Below, in pieces: positions 49,219 to 58,050 of a stretch of 64,000 nt of DNA. The translations under genes were made by a program, and so were the position numbers. Under the pieces are notes generated by a model that made no database searches, was not told the origin of the DNA, and worked only from the letters and a program-made list of their open reading frames with translations. Source of the DNA: Planctomycetia bacterium (lineage in GTDB: Bacteria; Planctomycetota; Planctomycetia; Gemmatales; Gemmataceae). The stretch lies in the NCBI GenBank assembly GCA_005772955.1, contig SXID01000216.1, positions 1 to 64,000 of the forward strand, in the 5' to 3' direction. Position 1 is the first letter of the stretch, and each line of letters starts with the position of its first letter.

Positions 49219-50076
49219 CTACTTCTTCTCCGGCGGCTTTTTGTCTTCGGGCTTCTTCAGTTCTGGTTTCTTCCAGCCGAGTAGCACGATCTTGGGGGCG
49301 TCGAGTTTCAGGTCGGGGGCGAATGCAAGTTCGTTCGTGCCGGGCATCTTCTTGATGTCGTCCTTCTTGACCCCGTCGAGGAACTCTTCCGGCCCGGCGA
49401 GTTCGTCGTAGCCTGGCACGCCATAGTGCATCGGCAGCACGTACAGCCGCGGCTTGAGTTGCTTCAACACGTTTTGGGCCTGCTCGCCGTTGATCGTGTA
49501 GATGCCGCCGATCGGGATCATCAGCACATCAATCTTGCCGATCGCCTTCACCTGTTCGCCGGAGAGTTCGTGGCCCAGGTCGCCGAGGTGGCACAGCACC
49601 AGCCCGTTCATCTCGATGATCCAGATGCTGTTCTTGCCGCGCTGCATCCCGTTCATGGTGTCGTGGTAGGTCGCGATGTTGCGCACGCGGATGTTCCCAC
49701 GTTTCTCGTCGATCACCTTCCATTCCTGCTTGCCGGGCTTCGTCTCGATCACGCCGCGAAGGATGTCCTTCTCGTTGAACTGTTTGGCCCCGGCCGGCAC
49801 CTCGATAATCTCGATGAGCGCGTGGTCGTCGTGCGGGTGGCTGACGAGGATGAACTCGGCCGCGACGGTCTGCCGCCCGAACGCCGGGATCGCGTGCGGG
49901 TCGATCACGATCTTGCGGCCCTCGGTCGATTCGATCTGGAAGTACGACTGCCCGAGCCACCGCACCTTGAGGGTCTGTTCCTTCGGCTCCTGGGCGAGTC
50001 CCGAACTTTGAGTTGCGCGTGACGAGACAACGAAGCACAGGCAGGCGGTCAGCACGAATAACCGGTTCATCTGCAT
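49219..50076 (-). CDS. Secreted metallo-beta-lactamase-fold hydrolase
   Basis: A 285-residue protein with a signal peptide (about residues 1-28), so extracytoplasmic. The MBL fold is of the UlaG-like type: KVRWLGQSYFQIES then KIVIDPHAIPAFG, the metal motif ILVSHPHDDHAL, and VLCHLGDLGHELS. MHYGVPG at about residue 220 supplies a last His. The C-terminal tail is Lys/Pro/Glu-rich. Family members include lactonases and phosphodiesterases, with the real substrate unknown. It follows the ApgM gene on the same strand with a 60-bp gap. Confidence 0.85.
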   Translation of the reverse strand: MQMNRLFVLTACLCFVVSSRATQSSGLAQEPKEQTLKVRWLGQSYFQIESTEGRKIVIDPHAIPAFGRQTVAAEFILVSHPHDDHALIEIIEVPAGAKQFNEKDILRGVIETKPGKQEWKVIDEKRGNIRVRNIATYHDTMNGMQRGKNSIWIIEMNGLVLCHLGDLGHELSGEQVKAIGKIDVLMIPIGGIYTINGEQAQNVLKQLKPRLYVLPMHYGVPGYDELAGPEEFLDGVKKDDIKKMPGTNELAFAPDLKLDAPKIVLLGWKKPELKKPEDKKPPEKK

Positions 50077-50136
50077 CTCCGCGGGGTGAAGTTTTCTCGG
50101 TGTACTTGTTTGCTGTCTTCGGCTCGCAACGTGCGA

Positions 50137-51351
50137 CTACTTCCCCAACCACCACTTCATCAAATGCCAGCCGGGATCGAAGCTCAACCCGGTGGTCGCG
50201 GCGGTCGGTTCGTCGTAGCGGTCGGCGCCGTCGGGCGCGATGCCGCTTCCGCACGCGGCGAACGCGACCGCGCCATATGCGTGTGCACGCGTCGCGAGCG
50301 TGGTGCGGTGATCGGGTTCCACCAGGATACGGTATTCGCCGTATCGCGGGAGCGCGTCGAGCAGCGGCCCAACGATGTACTCGTCAATCCGCTCCAGCGC
50401 CTTCACCTTCTCCGCGGTCTTGCCTTCGTGCGAAGCTTCGTCAGGGGCTTCGACGTGAACACACACCAGGTCGAACGCACCGAGCGATTCAATCGCGAAC
50501 CGGCCCTTGTTCGCGTAGCTCGTATCGAGATAGCCGGTCGCGCCGGGCACGTCGATCCGGTGCCAGCCAAGCAGCACGCCCACCCCGCGAACGAGATCGA
50601 CCGCGGAGATGATCGCTCCGCGCCTGCCGTACACCTGCGCGAACGGGTCCATGCGCGGCGCCTTGCCCTGGCCCCACAGCCATATCTGCGTGGCCGGTTT
50701 CTTGCCCTCCGCGATGCGCCGTGCGTTCACCGGGTGCGCCGCGAGAATCGGCTTGCTCGCCTCCATCAGCGCGTTCAGCATCTCCGCGGCCGGACCCGTT
50801 GGCAAGTAGTCCGCGGTTGGCTTATCCGGGATGTCGTGGGGAGCCTGCGCCCTCGTGCCCTCAAGGATAGACGTTGATGAGTGGCCTCGCCAAACCAAGA
50901 TATTGCGGTACTGCACACCCGCGTGAAACTCCAGCGTGCCGCCCGCGACTTCGCGCCCGCCGAGTTCTTTCTGAAGCGCCAGGATGAGCGGTGCGCCGTC
51001 TTCGCTCGAAATGTGCCCCGCGGTGAAGTCCCTCATGTGGCCGTCGGGCGTGTAAACGAGGTTACAGCGAATCGCCCAATCATTCGGGCCGAGGTGAATG
51101 CCCATCGCGGCGGTTTCGAGCGGCGCGCGGCCGGTGTAGAACTTGAGCGGATCGTAGCCGAACAGCGATAGCGTCGCCACGTCCGACGCCGGCGTGAGCG
51201 ACGGTGGCACGTTGTTGGAAAGCCCAACGACGCCACTCTTGGCGACACGGTCCATGTTCGGGAGTTTCGCGGCTTGAAGCGGAGTGAGGTTGCCAAGTTC
51301 CGCGACCGGTTCGTCGGCACAGCCGTCGGGAATTACGATGACGTACTTCAT
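50137..51351 (-). CDS. apgM: 2,3-bisphosphoglycerate-independent phosphoglycerate mutase, ApgM type
   Basis: A 404-residue phosphoglycerate mutase of the archaeal/bacterial ApgM type within the alkaline phosphatase superfamily. It interconverts 3- and 2-phosphoglycerate in glycolysis. MKYVIVIPDGCADEPVAELG begins the metal-binding domain, and SLTPASDVATLSLFGYDP contains the catalytic Ser region. FDLVCVHVEAPDEASHEG and RILVEPDHRTTLATRAH give further metal ligands. Related proteins were once named homoserine-kinase-like. Normal length and complete. Confidence 0.9.
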   Translation of the reverse strand: MKYVIVIPDGCADEPVAELGNLTPLQAAKLPNMDRVAKSGVVGLSNNVPPSLTPASDVATLSLFGYDPLKFYTGRAPLETAAMGIHLGPNDWAIRCNLVYTPDGHMRDFTAGHISSEDGAPLILALQKELGGREVAGGTLEFHAGVQYRNILVWRGHSSTSILEGTRAQAPHDIPDKPTADYLPTGPAAEMLNALMEASKPILAAHPVNARRIAEGKKPATQIWLWGQGKAPRMDPFAQVYGRRGAIISAVDLVRGVGVLLGWHRIDVPGATGYLDTSYANKGRFAIESLGAFDLVCVHVEAPDEASHEGKTAEKVKALERIDEYIVGPLLDALPRYGEYRILVEPDHRTTLATRAHAYGAVAFAACGSGIAPDGADRYDEPTAATTGLSFDPGWHLMKWWLGK

Positions 51352-51442
51352 GTAGCGGATTCTACCACTTCTCCCGCCCGTTCGGCTATCATCTCAAGTA
51401 CCCGCCGACACAACCCACCTGTCGCTACTCCGAGGAACCGCC

Positions 51443-53410
51443 ATGGCCCGCTACTCGCTGTCGCTGGCGCTCACCTTCGGCTTCTCGCTCGCCGCGAACG
51501 CCGCCCCTCCGGTGACGAAATCCGCGAAGTCAGGTCCGTGGTCCGACGCCGCGACGTGGGCTGATGGCAAGGTTCCCGGAGCAGGCGCGCGCGTTCTCGT
51601 TCGTGAAGGGCACGCCGTTACCTACGACGTGAAATCCGCCGCCGTCATACGCGGGATCAATGTCGCGGGCACCTTCACCTTCGCGCCTGACAAGGACACG
51701 CTCCTGAACGTCGGGCTTATCAAGGTGCAGGCTAGCGACGAGTACAGCGAAGAGGGCTTCGATTGCGACCACGCCGCGCCCGAGAGCAAGGGCGCGCGGC
51801 CGGCATTTTTGGTCGGCACGCCAGACTCGCCCGTCGCGAAGACCGCGACGATCCGCCTTCATTTCGTTGAAGGCATGAACAAGGAGAGTTGCCCCGCAAT
51901 CGTGTGTTGCGGCGGGCGAATGGACTTCCACGGGCAGCCGATGTCGCGCACCTGGCTGAAGCTCGGCAAGCCCACGGTGAAGGGCGATACGGCGGTCACG
52001 CTCGCAGAGGCGCCAACCGGGTGGAGCATCGGCGACAAGGTCGTTCTCACCGCGACCACGCGCCAGATCAAGACAAAGAAAACCTTCCAGCCGAGCGTGC
52101 GAGACAACACGCAGACCGAGGAGCGCACCGTGAAGGCCATCGCGGGGGCGGTCCTCACGCTCACGGAACCGGTGGCGTTCGATCACCGCGTCGAAGACGG
52201 CTACGCCGGCGAGGTCGCGAACCTGTCGCGCAACGTTGTCGTGGAATCTGCCGCACCGGACGGCGTTCGTGGACACACGATGTACCACAAGCACTCGACC
52301 GGCAGCATCGGGTACGCCGAGTTCCGCTACCTCGGCAAGAAAGACACGCTCGGCCGCTACGCGCTGCACTTCCACTTGTGCGGCGACACCATGCGCGGCT
52401 CGTCCGTGATCGGCGCGAGCATTCACGACAGCCACAACCGCTGGCTCACGATCCACGGCACGAACTACCTCGTGGTGCGCGACTGCGTCGGCTACCACAG
52501 CATCGGGCACGGGTTCTTCCTCGAAGATGCCACCGAAGTCTATAACGTGTTTGACCGCAACCTCGCGCTGCAAGCCTGCCTCGGCAAACCGCTGCCAAAA
52601 CAAGTGCTCGCGTTCGACCCGAACGACGGAGCCGGGTTCTGGTGGTCGAACTCGCACAACACGTTCACGCGAAACGTCGCGGCGGAGTGCGACGAGTACG
52701 GGTTCCGGTTCGAGGTCGTCGCGGGGAAAAACTTCGACCCGAAACTCGCCGTGCGCCAACCCGACGGCACGCGAAAGGCCGTGGACGTGCGCACGCTGCC
52801 GTTCGTGCGATTTGAAGACAACGAGGCGCACTGTCACCGCCGCCACGCGTTCAACCTGGGCGGTCTCGGCGCTGGCCTGAAGGGCAGCGTCGAGGGCGTC
52901 GGCCCCGACGAGAAGCACCCATTCGTGGTACAAAACATGAAGGTGTGGAACAGTCACTGGGCATTCCACGCGATGGCACCGTCGCTGCTGGTAGACGGCT
53001 TCACGATGCACGACGTGGAGTACGGGTTGTGGCGTTCGGTCTACACCCGGCACGCCTACAAGGGCGTGGCGATGACGAAAATCTCGGTGACTCCGGAATT
53101 CGCCCCGACCGGGACGCGGCCGAAGGAAACCGACTACCCAAAGCCGCTCGACCCGACGGACGACCTGCCGCCGACCACGGTCATCACGCATGTTCGGAAG
53201 AAGGACGGCAAGTTGCTCGTTCGCGGTACCACAAGCGACAACGGCACCGTGAATCGCGTGGTGGTCAACGGCGTCGAGGCAAAGGCGACGGCCGCGAACT
53301 TCGCGCAGTGGGAAGTCGTGTTGGCCGCGACAATCGAACCGAAAGCGCATGCCGAGGACGCGGCTGGTAACGTCGAGAAGACACCGCACGTCGCCTCGCT
53401 GCGCGAGTAG
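51443..53410 (+). CDS. Secreted G8-domain, parallel beta-helix protein
   Basis: A 655-residue secreted protein. The signal peptide ends near LAANAAP. The G8 domain at about residues 25-140 shows SGPWSDAATWADGKVPGAG and INVAGTFTFAPDKDTLLNVG. A long right-handed beta-helix follows, with SIHDSHNRWLTIHGTNYLVV, YHSIGHGFFLEDATEVYNV and FMTRN-like turns. The last ~90 residues are a small beta domain. G8 with a beta-helix is the arrangement of CEMIP-type and related polysaccharide-binding or -cleaving proteins. The glycan target is unknown; hyaluronan should not be assumed. Confidence 0.82.
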   Translation: MARYSLSLALTFGFSLAANAAPPVTKSAKSGPWSDAATWADGKVPGAGARVLVREGHAVTYDVKSAAVIRGINVAGTFTFAPDKDTLLNVGLIKVQASDEYSEEGFDCDHAAPESKGARPAFLVGTPDSPVAKTATIRLHFVEGMNKESCPAIVCCGGRMDFHGQPMSRTWLKLGKPTVKGDTAVTLAEAPTGWSIGDKVVLTATTRQIKTKKTFQPSVRDNTQTEERTVKAIAGAVLTLTEPVAFDHRVEDGYAGEVANLSRNVVVESAAPDGVRGHTMYHKHSTGSIGYAEFRYLGKKDTLGRYALHFHLCGDTMRGSSVIGASIHDSHNRWLTIHGTNYLVVRDCVGYHSIGHGFFLEDATEVYNVFDRNLALQACLGKPLPKQVLAFDPNDGAGFWWSNSHNTFTRNVAAECDEYGFRFEVVAGKNFDPKLAVRQPDGTRKAVDVRTLPFVRFEDNEAHCHRRHAFNLGGLGAGLKGSVEGVGPDEKHPFVVQNMKVWNSHWAFHAMAPSLLVDGFTMHDVEYGLWRSVYTRHAYKGVAMTKISVTPEFAPTGTRPKETDYPKPLDPTDDLPPTTVITHVRKKDGKLLVRGTTSDNGTVNRVVVNGVEAKATAANFAQWEVVLAATIEPKAHAEDAAGNVEKTPHVASLRE

Positions 53411-53517
53411 CGGCTGACCCAGCCCGTACGACCGACGCGAAGTTGCGAGTTTCGGATTTTCCCGGACTCGGTTCCGCTCCCCGGGGCATTACACATTGAC
53501 GGCTGACGGAGGGCGCA

Positions 53518-55935
53518 ATGGCTCTGGCCCAAATCGATACGGTGCGCAAGGTCTTTGACCGCGTTCGCGATTCCGCGAGCAACGGCGATGGCGACCTACT
53601 CACCCGCTACCGGACGATGCGAGATCAGAACGCGTTCGGCTCGCTCGTGCGACGGCACGGACCGATGGTACTCGGCGTGTGCAACCGCGTCCTGCGCGAT
53701 TCGCACGCGGCCGACGACGCGTTTCAAGCGACGTTCCTTGTACTCGCGAAGAAGGCCGACACGGTGCGCCCACCAGACCGGCTCGCGCCGTGGTTGTACG
53801 GCGTCGCGTACCGCACCGCGATGAAGTCCCGCAGTCGCGCATTCCGGCGGCAGCAGGTCGAACAGCAGTACGCAAACGAGATCGCGGGGCGTGCGCCGAC
53901 CGGCACAAACGAAGACGCCGACTTGCTTCCGGTGATCGACGAACAACTGAACGCGCTCCCGGAAAAGTACCGCACGCCTTTGGTGCTGTGCGCGATGCAA
54001 GGACTGAACAAGACGGAAGCCGCCGAGCGTCTCGGCTTACCCGAAGGCACCGTTTCCAGCCGTCTCGCTCGCGCCCGCGCAATGCTCCGCGAGCGACTCA
54101 CGCGTCGCGGGTTCGTCGTTCCGGCTGTCGCGCTCGGAGCGATTCTCACCGCCGACACGCTCCAGGCGGCCGTTCCGCCCGCACTTGCCGCGGCGGGCAC
54201 CGAGGTCGCGGTCGGGTCCGCGCTCGTTCCCACAACTGTCCTCACTCTCTCTCATGAGGTTTTGCGTTCCATGATCCTGCTCAAACTGAAAACACTGTGC
54301 GCCGTCGCGCTGTCCGTGACGCTCGCGGGCGGCGGGTTCGGGATGTACACCCTGAGCGCCGAAGACAAGAAACCCGTTGTGCAACCGGTGAAGCCGGGCG
54401 AGAAGCCGAACCCGGCCGACCCGGTCAAGCCGGGTGAGAAACCCGTCGTGAAGCCGGATGGCGAGAAGCCGAAGCCCGGCCCGCAATTCGCCGGCAAGGT
54501 CGGCTCGGTCGATGCGAAGGCCAACACGATCACGCTTGTGCTCAAGGGCGATGCCGAAAAGGTCATCCCGGTTCCCGCCGGTGTGAAGGTGTTCATCGAT
54601 AACAAGGAAGCAAAACTCGCGGACATCCCGCAAGGCTCGCTCGCGTCGTTCGTTGCTACCGGCGGCGTAAAGGGGGTTCCGGCCGAAGTGACCGAGGTTC
54701 GCGTCACCGGTTCGACCGGCGGCGGCGTCATCAAGCAGGTGGACGCCACCACCATCACACTCGAAAACGAAAAGAACCCACGCTCGCTCACGATCACCGC
54801 CGATACCAAGGTGACGGTCAACGGCAAGGACGCAAAGGTGGCCGACCTCAAGGCCGGCGACAAGGTGGCTCTGGTGGCGAGCGCGGACGAGAAGACGGTT
54901 CTATCGATCGCCAGCGGTGTGAAGGACAGCGGAAAGCCCACCAAGACCCCGACGTTTGGCGGCAAGATTGCGAGCGTGGACGCGACCGCGAAGACGGTTA
55001 CCGTCAGTATCGGCAAGAACGATGCCATCGAGGAGACGGTGAAACTGACGGCCGACGCGAAGATCGTCGTTGACGGCAAGGACGTGAAGATCGCCGACCT
55101 GCCCAAGGGCATGTTAGCGACGTTCACCCTTGTCGCCACGAAGGAGGGTCAACCGCGCGAGGCTACTGCGGTGGTCGTGGCCGGTCCGACCATCGACGGC
55201 GCTATCAAGCAAGTGGACGCGACCAGCATCACCTTGACGAACGTGAAGGCCGGTGACCGCACAATCAAGTTGCTCGCCACCACGAAAGTGACGATCAACG
55301 GGAAGGACGCGAAGGTGGCCGATCTGAAGGCCGGCGATAACGTCTCGGTCACCATTGCGGCCGACGAGTCGGGCGCAGTGACGATCAGCACCGGCACGAA
55401 GGGCGACAAACCGGGCGAGAAGCCCAGCAAGACCTCGAAGTTCGGCGGCAAGATCGCGAGCGTGGACGCGACCGCCAACACGATCAACATCTTTGTCGGC
55501 AAGGGCGAGGCCATCAAGGAAGTGCCGGTGAAGCTGACGGCCGACGTGAAGATCACCATCGACGGCAAAGCGGCAAAGATCGGCGACCTCGTGAAGGGTA
55601 TGAACGCGACCTTCACCATCGTCGCCGCAAAGGACGGCCAACCCCGCGAGGCCAGCGAAGTGACCGTCTCCGGGACAAACTTCACCGGCGTCATCAAGCA
55701 ACTGGACGCGACCACGATCACCATCGGCGGTGAGAAGAACGACCGCGTGGTGAAGCTCGCGCAGGGCGGTAAGGTGATGGTCGGCGAGAAGGAAGGCAAG
55801 TTGGCCGACCTGAAAGCCGGTGACAAGGTTACCGTGACGCTGAGTTCCGACGAGTCGGCAGCGGTGTTGATCCAGAGCGGCGGTGTGAAGCCGACCGGCG
55901 ACAAGCCGAAGCCCGAGAAGGAAGAAGACTCGTAA
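53518..55935 (+). CDS. Membrane-tethered ECF sigma factor with repeat C-terminal extension
   Basis: An 805-residue fusion. Residues 1-198 are a complete ECF sigma factor: region 2 with RDSHAADDAFQATFLVLAKK, region 4 with LNKTEAAERLGLPEGTVSSR. A hydrophobic stretch follows at about 200-240, and a second (LCAVALSVTLAGGGFGMYTL) at about 257-277. A Lys/Pro/Gly linker (PVKPGEKP units) and three ~155-residue modules follow (about 322-475, 476-637, 638-791), each with two halves of the type GKIASVDATAKTVTV and DGKDVKIADLPKG. The modules are probably exported, leaving sigma tethered to the membrane. An ATG at 54271 could give a separate product. Confidence 0.88.
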   Translation: MALAQIDTVRKVFDRVRDSASNGDGDLLTRYRTMRDQNAFGSLVRRHGPMVLGVCNRVLRDSHAADDAFQATFLVLAKKADTVRPPDRLAPWLYGVAYRTAMKSRSRAFRRQQVEQQYANEIAGRAPTGTNEDADLLPVIDEQLNALPEKYRTPLVLCAMQGLNKTEAAERLGLPEGTVSSRLARARAMLRERLTRRGFVVPAVALGAILTADTLQAAVPPALAAAGTEVAVGSALVPTTVLTLSHEVLRSMILLKLKTLCAVALSVTLAGGGFGMYTLSAEDKKPVVQPVKPGEKPNPADPVKPGEKPVVKPDGEKPKPGPQFAGKVGSVDAKANTITLVLKGDAEKVIPVPAGVKVFIDNKEAKLADIPQGSLASFVATGGVKGVPAEVTEVRVTGSTGGGVIKQVDATTITLENEKNPRSLTITADTKVTVNGKDAKVADLKAGDKVALVASADEKTVLSIASGVKDSGKPTKTPTFGGKIASVDATAKTVTVSIGKNDAIEETVKLTADAKIVVDGKDVKIADLPKGMLATFTLVATKEGQPREATAVVVAGPTIDGAIKQVDATSITLTNVKAGDRTIKLLATTKVTINGKDAKVADLKAGDNVSVTIAADESGAVTISTGTKGDKPGEKPSKTSKFGGKIASVDATANTINIFVGKGEAIKEVPVKLTADVKITIDGKAAKIGDLVKGMNATFTIVAAKDGQPREASEVTVSGTNFTGVIKQLDATTITIGGEKNDRVVKLAQGGKVMVGEKEGKLADLKAGDKVTVTLSSDESAAVLIQSGGVKPTGDKPKPEKEEDS

Positions 55936-56027
55936 CAACACGCAACACGCGAGACACCACCGGCGTGAACCCCGTACACCGAGACGGGGTTCACGCCATT
56001 CTCTTTGTCACCCACCGAGGGGTTCCG

Positions 56028-56618
56028 ATGTTGAAGTTCCGGTTCACCGCGGCGGTGTTTGCGGCGGTGTTTGCGGCGTTGCTCGGCGGTCCTCTCGCCG
56101 CGGAAGACGCGCCGCGGCCCAAGAAGCCGGCCGTTGCCGGCGGAAAAGTCAAAGCGGTGGACGCCAAGGGCGGCACCGTAACAATCACCCGTAGTGTCGA
56201 GAACAAAGATCAGGACGTGATCGTCCGGTTCGCGGCCAACGCACAGATCGCTGTGGACGGCAAAGTGGCCAAGTTCGAAGACGTGCCGGTCGGGGCGCCC
56301 CACGCAAACGTTTACGGCGGGAAGTTAGAGGCATCCCAGGTGGCGGATGCCGAGGGACTTTGGGTCGTCGGCAAGACCGAGTTGGTGATCTTCAGAAAGG
56401 TAAGCGGTGACACCCTCACGTTCAAACCTGACGGCCCGCCAGCCAACAACCCGCCCGACAAAACCGCGAAGCTCGCAGCAGATGCAAAGGCAATGGTTGG
56501 CGGCAAGGAAGGGAAACTCACGGACTTCAAGCCCGGCGACAGGATGACGATTCGCTACACCGCCGATGGCAAGGCCATTCACTCGCTTGCGAGAACGAGT
56601 GCGCCGAAAAAGAAGTAA
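56028..56618 (+). CDS. Secreted paralogue of the sigma-factor extension
   Basis: A 196-residue protein starting at the ATG at 56028 (GAGGGG upstream). Signal peptide MLKFRFTAAVFAAVFAALLG ends at PLAAED. The mature part repeats the module seen at the C terminus of the sigma factor just upstream: GGKVKAVDAKGGTVTITRS, DGKVAKFEDVPVG, GGKEGKLTDFKPGDRMTIRY. It could bind the same ligand or the tethered sigma's exported domain and act as a regulator, but no evidence shows this. The sigma gene ends 92 bp before it. Confidence 0.75.
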   Translation: MLKFRFTAAVFAAVFAALLGGPLAAEDAPRPKKPAVAGGKVKAVDAKGGTVTITRSVENKDQDVIVRFAANAQIAVDGKVAKFEDVPVGAPHANVYGGKLEASQVADAEGLWVVGKTELVIFRKVSGDTLTFKPDGPPANNPPDKTAKLAADAKAMVGGKEGKLTDFKPGDRMTIRYTADGKAIHSLARTSAPKKK

Positions 56619-56844
56619 CGACACGGGGCGAGTTGTCTCGCACGCGCCGCACAACTCGCCCCTCTCTTCCCCACCTTTCCCACGCGATCCGACCAGTGGC
56701 GGCGCGAACTCCCGGTCGTCGTCCCGCCTGTGTTCTTCCGCCGCGCGGCGGAGCAACTGACCGCGCCTGTTGCCCCGTTCCGCCCTCTCGTACAATGCCC
56801 GGTACTACTTGCGGGTTCCGCCCGCGGTCCACCGGTGCCGCGTA

Positions 56845-58050
56845 ATGCCGTTACACCCCCCGAGCGTTCGTCAGCCGCGCCGGGTCGCGGTGCTCGGTTC
56901 CACCGGCTCCGTTGGCACCAGCACGCTCGACGTGGTGCGTCACCTCCCCGAACAGCTCGAAATCGCGGGCCTCGCGGCCCATTCCAAGTGGGAACAGCTC
57001 GCGGATCAGTGCCGCAAGTTTAAGCCGCGGTTCGCAGTGCTCTGCAATCCGGTCGCGTTCAAACAGGCCGACCGTAAATTCTTCCCGAAAGAAACCGAAC
57101 TACTCTGTGGCGAAGCCGGCGTCGCGCGCCTGGTGACGGACGCGGGCACGGACGTGGTGGTGTCCGCAGTGGTCGGCGCCGCGGGGCTTGCCGGGACGTG
57201 GGCCTCGCTCGAAGCCGGTAAGACGGTCGCACTCGCAAACAAGGAAACGCTCGTCGTCGCCGGTCCCCTCGTGACCGAACTCGCGGCGGCGCACGGCGCG
57301 AAGTTGCTCCCGGTCGATAGCGAACACTCCGCGATCTTCCAGGCGCTGACCGGGCACACCGCAGCCGACGTGACGCGAGTGGTGCTCACCGCCAGCGGCG
57401 GGCCGTTCCGTGGCAAGAGCGCCGCTGAGTTGGAAGCCGTCACGCCGGCACAGGCGCTCAAACATCCCACCTGGCAGATGGGGCCGAAGATCACCATCGA
57501 CTCCGCCACGCTGATGAACAAGGCGCTCGAAGTGATCGAGGCGCGCTGGCTGTTCGGGCTAACCGCCGAACAGATCGATGTGATCGTTCACCCGGAGTCG
57601 ATCGTTCACTCGTTCGTCGAGTTCGTAGATGGCTCGGTACTCGCGCAGTTGTCCCCACCCGATATGAAACTGCCGATCCAGCTCGCGCTGTTGCACCCGG
57701 ACCGCGTGAGCGGCCCGACCAAGAGACTCGACTGGCAGAAGCTCTCCGCGCTCACATTCGAGCAGCCGGACCGCGAGACGTTCGCGGCCCTCGATCTCGG
57801 CTTCGAAGTGGCGCGCAAAGGCGGCACCTGCGGGGCAGTCTTGAATGCCGCGAATGAGGCCGCGGTCGGCCGCTTTCTGAATTGTGAGTTCGCTTTTCTG
57901 GACATCGCCCGGTGTTGCCGGGCGGTGCTTAATTCGCACGATTACGAAAACCGACCCACGCTCGAACGGCTCATGGCCCTCGACGCGTGGGCACGGCAGG
58001 AGGTAGCCCGTTGGACCCGAACCCGAACGCCGGTAGCCCCGACACCGTGA
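56845..58050 (+). CDS. dxr: 1-deoxy-D-xylulose 5-phosphate reductoisomerase
   Basis: A 401-residue Dxr, the second step of the methylerythritol phosphate pathway to isoprenoids. ATG at 56845. The NADPH loop is VAVLGSTGSVGTSTLDVV. NKETLVVAG is conserved, the metal ligands are in LLPVDSEHSAIFQALTG, TASGGPFRGK is the flexible-loop region and PTWQMGPKITIDSATLMNKA is the signature. HPESIVHSFVEF completes it. The RseP gene overlaps its 3' end by 40 bp, an operon-like arrangement often found in bacteria (dxr-rseP). Confidence 0.97.
   Translation: MPLHPPSVRQPRRVAVLGSTGSVGTSTLDVVRHLPEQLEIAGLAAHSKWEQLADQCRKFKPRFAVLCNPVAFKQADRKFFPKETELLCGEAGVARLVTDAGTDVVVSAVVGAAGLAGTWASLEAGKTVALANKETLVVAGPLVTELAAAHGAKLLPVDSEHSAIFQALTGHTAADVTRVVLTASGGPFRGKSAAELEAVTPAQALKHPTWQMGPKITIDSATLMNKALEVIEARWLFGLTAEQIDVIVHPESIVHSFVEFVDGSVLAQLSPPDMKLPIQLALLHPDRVSGPTKRLDWQKLSALTFEQPDRETFAALDLGFEVARKGGTCGAVLNAANEAAVGRFLNCEFAFLDIARCCRAVLNSHDYENRPTLERLMALDAWARQEVARWTRTRTPVAPTP

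Noticed and set aside
51530-53389. A 619-codon open frame antisense to the G8 protein gene
   Set aside because: The plus strand carries a signal peptide and a G8 domain. The antisense product is Arg/Val/His-rich without motifs.
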